A stretch of DNA of 64,000 nucleotides from Myotis daubentonii (GCF_963259705.1 NC_081841.1:113558979-113622978); one strand, 5' to 3'. Counted from the stretch's first letter, positions 22,149 through 34,278 are shown. Notes: a model not told the origin generated them from the sequence alone. Numbers and translations: made by a program.

Positions 22149-24475
22149 ACCAAGATGGCGGCATAGGTAAACACCCGAAATTGCTGCCTCCCACAACAAC
22201 TTCAAAAATACAACTAAAAGACAAAACGGACATCATCCAGAACTACAGGAAGGCTGGCTGAGTGGAAATTCTACAACTAGAAGGAAAGAGAAAAGCACAC
22301 TGAGACTCAGAGGAGGTGCAAAAGTAAAGTGAAGCGGTACAGAGGCTCGAGCGCGCGGAAAGGGGCTAGCAACTGAGGACGCAGCTGTCTTTTTGAATCG
22401 GGAGGGAGTCACAAGCCCCCAACTGCTCTGAACTCCAGTTCTGGGTGAGTCTCTGGGGACCCAGACTCATACAGGAAGAAACTGGACTGTCTGGCAGCAG
22501 GTGGAACTTGAGGGCGGCTTTCTCTCAGAGGTGCTTGCAGCGATTAGCGGGACACTGAGATTCGGGGCCTCTTAGGACAGGGCTGAGGATCAGCCATAGC
22601 TGCTTGCTCCTCTCTGTTGATTCCCTGAGACCCCGCCCCACCCAAGCTGCGGCAGAGACTTTTGCATATGAATGCCCTGGCCCTTTGCAATCTGAAAATT
22701 AACAAACTGCAGCTGGGTCAGAGAGACCCCGAACTTCCAAAAGAAGGCCCAAGGCCCCACAGCAGCTTGCATTGCTTCACAGCTGGGCCTCATCTGAGCA
22801 CCTCCAAACCCCAAACAAGGAAGGGGAATTTGCAGATCTCTTCGTAGCTCCTGCTGGATAGCATCAGGCAGAGGCTAAATTAATACCTCCTTAGATCCAA
22901 GAGCCAGTGTACCCAGCGGTCAGAGTGGGACCATCAAGATTACAACTCCTCAGATCCATAAGGGACACACTCAGGGGGCAGACTCAGTGAGCACCAAAGC
23001 CCCACTGAAGCAAGTCTTGCCCCATAAGGGTGTCTTCAGCACAGAAGTTCTCCCACCTTAGACACAGCTGATTCTCACAGCCAATTGGCCTGGAGGTCAA
23101 TTCCTCCCAGTGATACCTACAACAATCAAGGCTTAACTACAATAAGACTGTGCACAAAGCCCACAAAGGGGTGCACCAAGAGTGTCCACCTCAGGTAATT
23201 GGGGAGGCTGAGCCACTGGGCCCTACAGGACACCTAGCACACAAAGCCACTCTATCAACACAGGGAAGCAGCCAAAATGCGGAGACAAAGAAACAGGTCA
23301 CAAATGACAGAAATAGAGAAAAGCAAACTAATAGATATAGACTTCAAAACCACACTTTTAAGGTTTTTCAAGAATTTTCTAGAAACTGCTGATAAATTTA
23401 GTGAGACCCTGGAGGATATGAAAAAAGACCAACTAGAAATTAAGCATACACTGACTCAAATAAAGAATAATATATAGAGATCCAAGAGCAGACAAGAGGA
23501 TCCCAAGAATCAAGTCAAAGATTTGAAATACAAAGAAGCAAAAAATATCCAACCAGAAAAGCAAAATGAAAAAAGAATCCAAAAATATGAAGATAGTGTA
23601 AGGAGCCTCTGGGACAGCTTCAAGCGTACCAACATCCATTTTATAGGGGTGCCAGAAGAAGAGAGAGAGCAAGATATTGAAAACCTATTTGAAGAAATAA
23701 TAACAGAAAACTTCCCCTACCTGGTGAAAGAAATAGACTTACAAGTCCAGGAAGCACAGAGAACCCCAAACAAAAGGAATCCAAAGAGGACTACACCAAG
23801 ACACATCATAATTAAAATGCCAACGGCAAAATACAAAAAGAGAATCTTAAAAGCAGCAAGAGAAAAACAGTCAGTTACCTACAAGGGAGTACCCATACGA
23901 CTGTCAGCTGATTTCTCAACAGAAACTATGCAGGCCAGAAGGGAGTGGCAAGAAATATTCAAAGTGATGAATAGCAAGAACCTACAACCAAGATTACTTT
24001 ATCCAGCAAAGCTATCATTCAGAATAGAAGGTCAGATAAAGAGCTTCACAGATAAGAAAAAGCTAAAGGAGTTCATCACCACCAAACCAGTATTATACGA
24101 AATGCTGAAAGGTATTCTTTAAGAAGAGGAAGAAGAAAAAGGTAAAGATAAAAATTATGAACAGCAAATACATGTCTATCAACAAGTGAATCTAAATATC
24201 AAATGAATAAAAAATCTGATGAACAGAGTAAACTGGTGAATATAATAGAACCAGGGGCATAGAAAGGGAGTGGACTGACAATGTTTGGGGGGAAAGGGGT
24301 GTGAGGGTGCAGGAAGAAACTGGACAAAAATCGTATACCTATGGATGAGGACAGTGGGAGGGGTAAGGGTAGAGGGTGGGGTGGGAACTGGGTGGAGGAG
24401 AGCTATGGGGGGAAAAAAGAGGAACAACTGTAATAATCTGAACAATAAAGATTTAATTTAAAAAAAAGAAAAGAA
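22149..24475 (+). mobile_element. HAL1 (half-L1), ORF1 only
   Basis: Starts with ACCAAGATGGCGGCATAGG, has a ~1.1-kb 5'UTR, an ORF1 region at 23277-24122, and then passes directly into an L1 3'UTR (GTGGGAACTGGGTGGAGG, AATAAAGATTTAA) and A-rich tail. No endonuclease or reverse transcriptase region lies between. This ORF1-only design defines HAL1 elements, which depend on L1 machinery. Confidence 0.85.
23277..24122 (+). pseudogene. HAL1 ORF1 (L1 ORF1p-like), one internal stop
   Basis: Nucleic-acid chaperone of L1 type: N-terminal coiled-coil-like part (frame to 23477, stop TAG), then a 199-codon open frame from 23523 with the RRM core (LWDSFKRTNIHFIGVPEEER) and C-terminal domain (HIIIKMPTAKYKKRILKAAR, LSADFSTETMQARREW). 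The second part is fully open, so the copy is fairly young. The coiled-coil/RRM junction holds the damage. Confidence 0.8.
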
Positions 24476-24982
24476 AAGAAAGATATATATCAGCAATGAC
24501 CATTCTGGTTTTAAAATAATTAGTCTGAAGCCCATTGTAACCACTATTAAATAGTAGGGACTACTCTCCAAACAGCTTGGCTGTAATCCTTATATCTTCT
24601 CATGCTTGCACATCTGTGTGGTAAGGGAGTGCCGCTTTGCTTCCAAAGACAGATGAATATCTTACCATTTTTTGGTTGTGGAGAGGAAAGAAGGGCGGAA
24701 AAAAATAAAAGGTTTAAAAGGAAATTTCAAAGGGAAATGGAAAATAACTAATTTTATGTTCAGAACTGTTTGGAGATTCCTGAAGCTTTTCACTATCAAT
24801 TTTCCCAAGAATAAAAGAGAATAGATAAAAAAGAACTTACACCTATATGTCAATATGTTCCTTCAATTTTTGTTTTAAGTGTTTATAAACTGATGATTTA
24901 GAACCAAAATATAAAACATTATCTTCCTAAATACTCTTTTATGGGTCCCAAAGGTTTCACATTAAAGGGGAAAAAGTTATAC

Positions 24983-25106
24983 CTGACAAAATGTTTTGAG
25001 CCACTTTCTCACTCCATTCAGGTAATTCCTTTGCTTTTTCTTCTGCAACCGGCTCATAGGGTACCATGTGACTCAGATTGACTTCTTCACTTGAAGTACC
25101 TTTACC
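24983..25106 (-). CDS. SPART: SPART coding exon 4
   Basis: Acceptor ACTATTCAG at 25115-25107, donor GTATAA at 24982. The 124-bp exon enters in phase 0 and leaves in phase 1, covering residues 393-434: GKGTSSEEVNLSHMVPYEPV, then KAKELPEWSEKVAQNILS. It links the basic variable region to the senescence domain. The SEE-type acidic stretch may be a phosphorylation site, but that is only inference. Confidence 0.95.
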
Positions 25107-26074
25107 CTGAATAGTAAACATGTTTCAAATGTGAAACAGAAAGGTACTAAGGGGGAAAAGTTATAAGTTTTATGTACTAAAATATTAAAACAACAAATAT
25201 TAGATATAATAATTAAATATCTCCAGCCAAACTAGTTACCACTATATTTTATAGTATAAAGTGCAATACCATAACTGCCATGAAGTTGAAAACTTTCTGG
25301 TCTTATATATAGTCCCAGTGCTAAGTAAGACTTAAAAACCAACGTACCTCCAGTACAGCATTTATCAAATCATATTTAAAATGACATTTTTCTTTTCTTG
25401 ACTAACTATGAGTTCCTTCACTCTGCTATAAACCCCTAGATATTAGTATGTACATGGTTAGAAGATTTCTGTTAAATGACTCAATCAGTGAGGAAGGATG
25501 TATCCAAATAAACTGGTTTTGACAGAAATCAAGTAAAAGCAAGTAAAAATATATAAATACAAAATAACCTGCCATTCCATTTGAATAGAAATGGGAACAC
25601 AGAAATACCTGTACATTGATTATTCAAGTTATTATGAGAGCTAGAGCCAACACTCAAAATCTCAAAACTAAATTTATTCATTCTAAGAACTCAGAAGCAA
25701 GTTAACTCAGACCTTATAACTTGAAAATCAAACTTCTCAACAGAAATACAGAGAACTTCACTTAAAAACTTCTACACAGGCGAAAAGCCACTCTTAAGTA
25801 AAAACTCCCGATTGCTTCCCACATCAGCAATATGCCCACACTTATTTCTGAGGCCAGGTTGTACATTAGAGAGAAGGTACAACCTAGCTTTCTATACAAT
25901 CTATGTACCTTCATCTAATAATCACACTAGACAGAAATGATCTCTTTGCTGACCTGTCCTCCCCACTGAATGGTCAATTACTTGAAATGAGAAATTTAAA
26001 CTTTTCCCACTACGCTCAAAATTCTAGCACTTAATATTTACTAACTCTAATCCTTATGTACCACTTATAGCATA

Positions 26075-26549
26075 CTAGAGGCCTGGTGTACGAATTCATG
26101 AACCAGTGGGGTCCCTCAGCCTGGCCTGTGGGATCGGGCTGAAACCAGCTCTCCGATATCCCCTGAGGGGTCCTGGATTGTGAGAGGGTGCAGGCCAGGC
26201 CAAGAGACCCCACCAGTGCATGATCGGGGCCGTGGAGGGACGCAGGAGGTTAGCCAGCCAGGGAGGGACTGTGGGAGGGTTTAGGGCATGTCCGGCCTGT
26301 CTCGCTCAGTCCTGATAGGCTGGACCCCAGCAGCAAGCTAACCTACCAGTTGGAGCGTCTTCCCCCTGGTGGTCAGTGCACGTGATAGCGACTGGTTGAT
26401 CAGTTGACAGTCTGCCCCCTGGTGGTCAGTGTACATCATAGTGAGCGGTTGAATGGCCTTAGCATGTCATTAGCATATTACACTTTGATTGGTTGAACAG
26501 ATGACCAGACGACCGGACACTTAGTATATTAGGCTTTTATTATATAGGA
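26075..26549 (-). mobile_element. Non-autonomous Helitron
   Basis: The minus strand starts TCCTATATAATAAAAGCC at 26549 and ends CTAG at 26075 after a TGAATTCGTACACC-type hairpin. It holds two CTCF-like motifs. Confidence 0.92.
26359..26425 (-). promoter_or_regulatory. Two CTCF-like motifs in a Helitron
   Basis: Minus-strand motifs CCACCAGGGGGAAG (26372-26359) and CCACCAGGGGGCAG (26425-26412), in the same orientation 53 bp apart. Confidence 0.4.
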
Positions 26550-27040
26550 GCATATACTCAGAATATAAGAAATGAAACAAGAAACCACTAAATAACTACA
26601 AAATATGTTAAATAACCCATCCTCTGTCTTGTTGACCATCAAGAAATAAGGAACTGAATAAAAATGGCAGTCTAAGAAAAAGCATACCTAGCCCCAAGAG
26701 CTTGGTGTATATAGGAAGGTTTGTGTTTGAGAACAACACAAAACAAAAAAGTATGTACATCATTAAGGTAAATATCAAAATCTTTCAAATAGTTGCAAAA
26801 AAAAATCTATCCCTCAAAACATAGAATATCTTTTAAATCACTTTAAGTAACAAACACTTGGAAAGGGAAATATTAAAGCTGCTAATTATGTTTACTAGTA
26901 ATCACTTTGTAACTCTACAAGTTGTGCCATTTTTTTTAGTAAATGGGGATAAGATCTTATAAATAATTGAAACTGGTTAAAGGTACCTTTGATTAGAACA
27001 CATACACAGACCTCACTGCTCTTTTACTTAATTTACTTAC

Positions 27041-27208
27041 CTTCTTACCCCGTTTTCCTTTATGATGTATATCCTTACTACCTTGGTCCAATGAAGGATC
27101 CAATTGTCCCACATCAGAGACACTGGCTTCCCTTAGTTGGCCAGAGGGGCATCTTGCTCTGCCAGGGATTTGGAATTCATTTTCTCCTTCAGCCCGGTTC
27201 CAGTTTGC
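27041..27208 (-). CDS. SPART: SPART coding exon 3
   Basis: Acceptor TTCCTAG at 27215-27209, donor GTAAGT at 27040. The 168-bp exon is phase 0 on both sides and covers residues 337-392: ANWNRAEGENEFQIPGR, a diverged middle, then KDIHHKGKRGKK. This is the least conserved part of spartin, and the few residues this protein has over human spartin are mostly here. Start and end are fixed by flanking frame and the conserved NWNRAE and KGKRGK ends. Confidence 0.94.
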
Positions 27209-28393
27209 CTAGGAATTAAAGGACTAAGATTAGCTAAAATCTGACTTTTTCCAGATGACTTTCCTCCAAGCTATGGTACATCATGGTCTAATAATACACC
27301 TGGTCAGATGTCAGTGTTTGACAGTCTTATTTTAAATACAACTATTTTTGTTTGTCTTTCCCCTATATTTCAGTTTTATCTCATCACCAAACCTCAAACC
27401 TTTGAGTTTGTTAGTTCACAGCATATGACCTAAGTCAAATTTCAAAAGACAAAGAATAAAAAAGTTACAGCAGTTTGTTGGTTTAAGCTACCATAAAGTC
27501 AGATGCAGCTACATGTGAATTTAATTATATAATAACTAATATGTTTTAGGAAACATATATAAGACTAAATAAGTTTAAAGGCAATTAACAAAACTCATGT
27601 CCAGTTTAACTACTCTGAGTTGTTAGAAAGCTGATTGCTGATTTAAAAAAAGGGGTTTTTTGCACTTAATACTAAAGGTATTTCGCTAGCATACACTTTG
27701 CTGAATGAATACTTAAAGAGTGAAAAAGGTCAAAATTATTGCTGGTAACTAACTTCTGTTTACAGTTGGGAGTTTTGGGACAACAGAGAAAACAACAAAA
27801 CACATGCAACAAAAAAATAAAACTCAACACAGATAAATATATAACCTAAAAGTCAGTTTAATTTCTTTACTAAAGCCCCAGTAATACAGAGCCTATGAAT
27901 GTAGGGGTGAAGAGAAAAACAGCTCCATGATTGGTCTGGAATACTAAATAATATCACTTCATTCTCCTAGTAAACAATAAAGCTAAGACACTCATATACA
28001 TATTTCACCATGTTCCTGCTTTTGTAAACTCCTCTCAATGAACACACAGTCTACCCACACCTCTGTATGGGGATCCTGTTTTGTTAGCATAGATTAAATG
28101 TTTAGCATTGACTATGCTAAAGTATATGTTGATCACCAGGTCATTTACACTTACACAATTTAATGCTGAGATGACTCTCTACCCTTTTACTTAGTTGGTG
28201 AACTGCTCCCATCATCTTTGATCTTTTAAATATAAGTATGGATTCAAAGTGTATTCTACTTCCTGAGAAAACAGGAACAAATCTTTCAAAACTTAAATAA
28301 AAGTGAACTACAGTAGATCCTTGAACAACACAGGTTTCAATTGGTGGGTTCACTTTTATGTGCATTTTCTTCAATAAATACTGTAAATGAACT

Positions 28394-30150
28394 TCTGGCC
28401 AAGATGGTGGAGTAGGTAAACACTGTGTTCACCTCCACTCATGCCCACATCAAAATCACAACTAAATTGCCCTGGTCAGCATGCTCAGTGGTTAGAGTGT
28501 TGGCCCATGCACCAAAGACCTCTGGTTCAGTTCCTGGTCAAGGGCACATACCTGGGTTGCAGGTTCGATCCCCAGCACCAGTCGGGGCCCATGTGGGAGG
28601 CAACTAATCAATGTGCCTACCTCACATTGATGTTTCTTTCTCTCTCTCTCTCTCTGTCTCTCTCTTCCTCTCTCTCCCTCCCTTCCCCTCCCTCCCTCCC
28701 CGATCTCCCCTCTCTCCCACTCTCTCTGAAAATCAATGGGAAAAAATTCCTCAGGTGAGGATTAAAAAAATAAAATTATAACTAAATTATAGATCAGCAA
28801 CCTTGAGAACCACCGGAAGACTAGCTGAACAGAACGCCTATAACTAAAGATATAAAAAAGACGCATTGAAACTGGTAGGAGGGATACAGATTCAAAATGG
28901 CCTGGTCGCACACCCACGTGTGGGGGTTGAGAATCAGGAGAAGTATCTCAGGTATGGAGGCTACCTCTGAGAAGCAAGAGGTCCCCACAACAGCTGGCTG
29001 TGAAAATCAGTGAAGATTAGACCCAGGCATGCTCTTAAACAGCCTGGGTACAGACTCACTTACAAGCATTCGCCCTAAGCTCCAACAAAAGGGCAGCAGC
29101 TTGAAAAACACCAGGAACATACAGGGAAGAATTGAAATGTCTGGCTTCAGAACGAGGGCTACAGGGGCAGCTTTCTCTCCCAGACAGAAGTGCTGGCATT
29201 GTTACCACTGTTCCTTAGTTTAGCCCTCCCCCACACAGTGGGCACCATATCTAAGTCTCTATTAAGCCAAATAACACCTTTCCTCCTCATGATTCTCTGA
29301 GATCCTGCCATACCCAACTCGTGCACCTCTTGAAGCTCTTTCAGCAACTGTTCCTCACAAGCGGCTAGCCTCTGCCTGTACTGCAGACTTCCCTAAAATC
29401 TCGCAAAGGTCTATAAGCCCCAAATAAGTAGCAGATGGCCTCAGTGTGCCTCTTGCTAAGTGGCCCCAAGCCTGGCACTGGTGGCAGCTAGCCTGGGGTT
29501 GCAGCACAGCCTTTCCTAGGCCCCTCCCAAGCCCAGCACAGGCAGCTACCAACAACAGATAACTGTGTACCTCCTACCAGGTAGCCCTGGACTAAGCACA
29601 AGCAGCAGCTGACTTTGGCAATTACCAGAGTTCCCCCTGAAACGGCTCCAAAACCAACACATCTGGTGGCCGGCTTCAAACCAAACCAGAACAATGCGCA
29701 ATTAGCATTACAAACAATGCACCCATAGAGTGAACTCGGCAGGCACCAGAGGTCAGATACATCAAATTCTGCTCTGTAGGATCACATTCCTGCACAAAAG
29801 CTGGTCAACTGTAGTCATGGCCAGTCCTCACAACCAGTCAGCCTCAGGGTCAATCCAACCCACTGATGTGTTAATAGCAATCAAGGCTCAACTAAAACAG
29901 GAGAGTACACAACCCACAAAAGTGACAACCCCACTGGATCACCTGGCTCAAGTAAACAGAGAGGCTGTGCAACTGGGCCCCAGAGGACACCTACTACAAA
30001 AGGTGACTCTACAAGACTGGGTGACATAGCAGATATACCTAACATACAGAAACAAACACAAGAAGGCAGCCAAAATGAAGAGACAAAGAAACATGTCTCA
30101 AATGACAGAAAAGGACAAAACTCCAGAAAAAGAGCTAAACAAAATGGAGG
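28394..30150 (+). mobile_element. L1/HAL1 5' part, outer element (continues at about 32925)
   Basis: Begins GCCAAGATGGTGGAGTAGG, carries a Ves SINE (28470-28778), a long 5'UTR and the start of ORF1 (AAACATGTCTCAAATGACAG). It is cut by a second element at about 30150, and the ORF1-like sequence resumes near 32925-33062 (GGTTATAAAGATGCTCAATG). Confidence 0.75.
28470..28778 (+). mobile_element. Ves SINE with CT-rich expansion
   Basis: Head CCCTGGTCAGCATGCTCAG, body GGTTCGATCCCCAGCACC, then an expanded TCTC/CCCT tract before the A-rich tail. Near-duplicate AACTAAATT flanks. Confidence 0.88.
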
Positions 30151-31481
30151 GGAGACAGGAACCAAGATGGTGGAGTAGGTAAATGCCTGTACTCACCTCC
30201 TCCCATAACCACATCAAAATGACAACTAAAATACAGAACCACCACCATTCAGAACTGCCTGAAAACTGGCTGAATGGAAGTCCTACAACTAGAGAAGAAA
30301 GCACACTGATTGGTAGGAGGGGCGGAGGTGCAGGATAGGCTGATACAGCACCCATGTGTGATTTTTTTTAACTGGAAGGGAGATCATCTCTGCAGAGGCC
30401 ACCCTTGAGGAGCAAAGGGTCCCAGCCCCACACCAGCCCCCCAGCCCAGGGTTCCAGAGCTGGGAAGATAAGTCCAGGCTGTAAAAATCAGTGGGGATTA
30501 TGGCTGGAGGACACAGAGGCTGCCAGAGACCGATGTGTCCCTCTGAAAGGGCCGGCACATGAACTCACTCGAACTTGAACCCTCTGAGCCAAGAGGTGTT
30601 GGGGGACCCAGACACATTCAGGGAAGAACTGGATTGTCTGGCATCAGGGCAAGAACTTGGGGGTGGTTTTCTCATAGACAGGGTGCTCACAGGGGTCACT
30701 GTTCTTGGGCTGGGATCTCTCCCGTGGCACTGCTGACTGGCAGCCATATATGAGTCTCCATCAGCCCAGAGCATACTGGTTGCTCCACCCTGGTGATTCC
30801 CTGAGTGACTGCCCCATCGAATTTGCAGTCCCACCCAAGCTTTTTGCAGTAACTTTTCCATATGAATGGACTGTCCTGGCTCAGGCTTTAGACTTTACTA
30901 AAATCTCTCAAGCTGCAGCTGGTGTCAGCGTGACCAACCCTATCAATAAAAAGCCCAAGAACCAGCACTAGTACCAGTGTGCCTTGCTTCACAGGTGGGC
31001 CTCAATGATAGCCATCTGCAAACCCCTCAACGTCAGTGGCTGACTTTGCACCTCCCTAGAGGTCCTAGAGCCTGTGAACCTGGTAGACAGCTTCAAACCA
31101 TAACAGATTACACTTTACACATCCACAAGTGACACACTCAAGGGGCAGACTCAATGAGCACCAAAGCTCTATTGAAGCAAGTCCCACTCCATAGGGGTGT
31201 TTCCTGCACAGCAGCTCTACCACTGCAGTTGCAGCTGGTCCTCACAGCCAAGTGGCTTGGAGGTCAATTCCTCCCAGTGACACCAACAGCAATCACAGCT
31301 CAACTACAATAAGACTGTGCACACTGCCTACACAGGGATACACCAAGAGTACCCAACTCAGATGACTGAGGAAGCTGAGCCACTGGGCCCTACAGGACAC
31401 ATACTACACAAGGTCACCCTACCAATTCCAGGAGACATAGCAGCTCTACCTAATATATAGAAACAGAGGGAAGCAGCCAAA

Positions 31482-32375
31482 ATGCAAAGAAACATGTCAC
31501 AAATGAAAGAAACGGAAAAAGCAAACTACTGGACAGAGTTCAAAACTACAGTTATAAAGTTACTCAAGGATCTTCATGAGCACTTCAAGGGACTTAGTGA
31601 GACTTTCAGGTATGTTAGTGAGAATGTCAAAGACATGAAAAAGGACCAGTCAGAAATTAAGCATATAGTAACTGAAATAAAGAATAATTTACAGGGATTC
31701 AACAGTAGAGTAGAGCAGCGGCCACCAACCTTTCGGACCTCACGGACCACCAGTGGCCCACAAGACCACCAGTTGGCGACCACTGGAGTAGAGGATTCCG
31801 AGAATCAAATCAACGATTTGAAATATGAGGAAGAAAAAAACACCCAATCAGAAGAGAAAAAAAAAATCCAAAAATATGAAGATAATGTAAGGAACCTCTG
31901 GGACAATTTTAAGAATACCAATATCGTGGTAGGGGTGTCAAAAGGAGAAGAGAGAGAACAAGATATTGAAAACCTATTTGAAGAAATAAAGACAGAAAAC
32001 TTCCCCTACCTGGTGAAAGAAATAGACACACAAGTCCAGGAAGCACAGAGAGTCCCAAACAAGAGGAACCAAAAGAGGACCACACAAAGACACATCATAA
32101 TTAAAATGCCACAGATTAAAGAAAAAGAGAGAATCTTAAAAGCAGCAAGAGAAAAGCAGTTAGTTACCTACAAGGGAATACCCATATGACTGTCAGCTGA
32201 TTTCTCAACAGAAACTTTGCAGGCCAGAAGGGAGTGGCAAGAAATATTCAGAGTGATGAATACCAAGAACCTACAACCAAGATTACTCTACCCAGCAAAG
32301 CTATCATTTAGAATTGAAGGTCAGATAAAGAGCTTCACAGACAAGAAAAAACTAAAGGAGTTCATCACCACCAAA
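31482..32375 (+). pseudogene. HAL1 ORF1 with hAT MITE insertion and a stop
   Basis: Open for 235 codons from 31482: coiled-coil part (KKDQSEIKHIVTEIKNNLQG), MITE-derived codons, then RRM core (LWDNFKNTNIVVGVSKGEER) and QVQEAQRVPNKRNQ. TGA near 32187 splits off the C-terminal domain (ARREWQEIFRVMNTKNLQPR). The MITE plus its duplication (78 bp) keeps the frame. The 115-residue frame from 32217 runs into the GGAA tract and is not a separate gene. Confidence 0.75.
31716..31785 (+). mobile_element. 70-bp hAT MITE inside HAL1 ORF1
   Basis: Ends CAGCGGCCACCAACC and GGCGACCACTG are imperfect inverted repeats. Perfect 8-bp duplication GAGTAGAG at 31708-31715 and 31786-31793. Confidence 0.92.
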
Positions 32376-32562
32376 CGGAGGAGGAGGAGGAGGGGGAAGA
32401 GGAGGAGGAGGAGGAGGAAAGGAAGGAAGGAAGGAAGGAAGGAAGGAAGGAAGGAAGGAAGGAAGGAAGGAAGGAAGGAAGGAAAGAAAAAGAAGAAGGG
32501 AGAAAGAAGGAAGGAGGTGGAAGGAGAAGGAAGGAGGAAGGAGGAAGAAGGAAGAAGAATAT
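32376..32562. repeat. GGAGGA / (GGAA)n microsatellite
   Basis: GAGGAG-rich stretch followed by about 18 GGAA units and degenerate purine repeats, at the ORF1-3'UTR junction of the HAL1. It creates artefactual Ser/Pro- or Arg-rich ORFs. Confidence 0.95.
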
Positions 32563-33077
32563 GAACAATAAAATGGCAATAAATACATATATATCAACAA
32601 CTGAATCTAAAAATCTAAATAAGTGAACAAGAAATCTAATGAACAAAATAAACTGGTGAATAAAATAGAATCAGAAACATGGAAACATGGAACCAACTGA
32701 GGAATCTTAGAAGGAAGAGGGGTTGGGGAAGCCGGAAGAGATTAACCAAAGAACTTATATCTATATATGCATTACCTATGGACACAACAATAGGGTGGTG
32801 AAGACCTGGTGTGGGGCGGGAACTGGGTGGAGGTGGGAGAGGGGGAAAAAGAGGGACATCTGTAATGCTCTCAACAATAAAGATTTTTTAAAAATAAAAA
32901 AAGAAAGAATGGTCAAAAAAAATGAAGGCAAGCAGAATTCAAAACTGGTTATAAAGATGCTCAATGAATTAAGAGAAGAATTGATGATCTTAGTAAGAAT
33001 CTCAGCAAGACAGGAAACATAAAAAAGGAAACAGAAGTCATAAAACAGAACCAGTCAGAAATAATTTATTATTTTTT

Positions 33078-33242
33078 TAATTAAATCTTTATTGTTCAGA
33101 TTGGTTGCCTCCTGCACGTGCCCCAACTGGGGCTGGGGATTGAGCCTGCAATTGAGGTATATGCCCTTGACCAGAATCAAATCCACAACCCTTCAGTCTG
33201 CAAGCCAACACTCTAACCACTGAGCTTAACCAGGTAGGGCCA
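33078..33242 (-). mobile_element. Ves SINE (truncated)
   Basis: Minus-strand copy with head at the right (CACTGAGCTTAACCAGGTAG) and body CCCAACTGGGGCTGGGGATT. The usual pyrimidine-rich 3' part is short. Confidence 0.8.
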
Positions 33243-33259
33243 GCCAGTGATTTTGATAG

Positions 33260-33560
33260 GAGGAAGGTAGGCTGTCATCACTGAAGGTCTGCCCATTCTT
33301 TGTCAGGCAACCTTCTGTGACCCCACACCTGGGTTGATGCCCTCTAAATTCTCATTACCCAGATGCATAACTTTATCTTGCACTTAGTAGATTGTTTTGG
33401 GATTATCATTTCACACACATGCACCTCTGGCTGAATTGCAAGCATCTTAAGCAATAGATATGACCCCAAACTTACTGAGCTCTGCATCCTAGGTACCCAG
33501 CACAGGGCCCACAACATAGTGGACAATTAATACATGTTCGATAAATGAATGAATGGATAA
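33260..33560 (+). repeat. L2 relic
   Basis: Ends TACCCAGCACAGGGCCCACA, then AATAAATGAATGAATGG-type L2 terminus. Confidence 0.6.
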
Positions 33561-33739
33561 TTGATATGGACTCTAAAATCTTGATTAATCGCTGCAAGAC
33601 AGCAGGATGTAAAATTCAGTATGTGGCTTCATGCCACCTTGTGATCTGAGATGCAAGCCAAGTCAAGTGAATTTTAAGATCATTGTTTGCCTTTATAGAT
33701 GGCCTCTTAGCCAACCTCACATAGTGTAAGTCTCATAGC

Positions 33740-33970
33740 AATCTTTTAGCATTAGTTCATACACCATCACTGAATCAAAAGGTCACCTTCAAGTCTTTGT
33801 TTGAACATTACCTTCTCCATGAGGCCCCCTCTGATCACCCTATTTACAGTTGCACCTGTACCACCCACACCAGAACTCCTGTTTCCTGTTACCCTACTCT
33901 CCATTTTTTTCCATAGCTCTTTAACTCCTTCCATGTATTATATACTAATTTGCTTGTGTGTTCACAAATA
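33740..33970 (+). repeat. L2 relic
   Basis: Contains AGGTCACCTTCAAGTC, then CCATGAGGCCCCCTCTGATC, a classic L2 stretch. Confidence 0.65.
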
Positions 33971-34080
33971 CAAGTTTGGAATTTGCTGTAAATAGTGACT
34001 AAGATTGTGAACTCTAGAGTAAAATTGCCTATGCTTATGTTAAAGTAGATTTTCATCCTGAAGACAACCATACAAGTTAC

Positions 34081-34278
34081 CTGGAGCCGAAGGTCAGACA
34101 TTTGTCTTAACAGATCTTCAAAGAGTTCTCTATCATCTTCTGGTAATTCAGAAGACAAGACGACCCCCACAAAGCATCCTGACGCTTGTAACATTGTATC
34201 AGGAAACATGTAGGCTCCTACAGTACATTTAAGAACTGGAGATCTATCAGGAACTAGAGGGTACAACCAATCACAAAC
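34081..34278 (-). CDS. SPART: SPART coding exon 2
   Basis: Acceptor CCTTTCAG at 34286-34279, donor GTAACT at 34080. The 198-bp exon is phase 0 on both sides and covers residues 271-336: VCDWLYPLVPDRSPVLKCTV, then GAYMFPDTMLQASGCFVGVV, then SSELPEDDRELFEDLLRQMS. This highly conserved block is the end of the central domain. The acidic PEDDRELFEDLL helix is unchanged relative to mammals in general. Confidence 0.96.

Larger units (their letters stand above)
17812..24982 (-). other. SPART: SPART intron 4 (7.2 kb)
   Basis: Contains a hAT MITE, possible LTR sequence, an MLT1-like LTR and a HAL1. The stretches 17830-18095, about 19875-21025 and 24480-24980 show nothing gene-like. Confidence 0.85.
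25107..27040 (-). other. SPART: SPART intron 3
   Basis: One Helitron (26075-26549), perhaps an L2 relic at 25930-26050. The remainder is AT-rich with no gene seen. Confidence 0.85.
30160..32895 (+). mobile_element. HAL1 (half-L1), inner copy
   Basis: 5' ACCAAGATGGTGGAGTAGG at about 30162, ~1.3-kb 5'UTR, ORF1 (31482-32375), a GGAA-rich tract, L1 3'UTR and AATAAAGATTTTT at about 32875. It lacks ORF2, like the copy at 22149. It is inserted in the outer L1-type element, with flanks AAAATGGAGG and AAAATGAAGG. Confidence 0.83.
27209..34080 (-). other. SPART: SPART intron 2 (6.9 kb), nested L1/HAL1
   Basis: 27209-28390 is AT-rich with no gene. An old DNA-transposon-like stretch (CCTTGAACAACACAGGTTTC) is near 28318. 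The rest is the nested L1-type pair, a Ves SINE, and L2 relics. Confidence 0.85.

Noticed and set aside
22149..24475. Ordinary truncated L1
   Set aside because: L1 truncation removes the 5' end. Here the 5'UTR and ORF1 are present and ORF2 is cleanly missing, which fits HAL1.
32217..32646. Arg- and Ser/Pro-rich ORFs on both strands
   Set aside because: They are translations of the GGAA/GAGGAG microsatellite in the HAL1.
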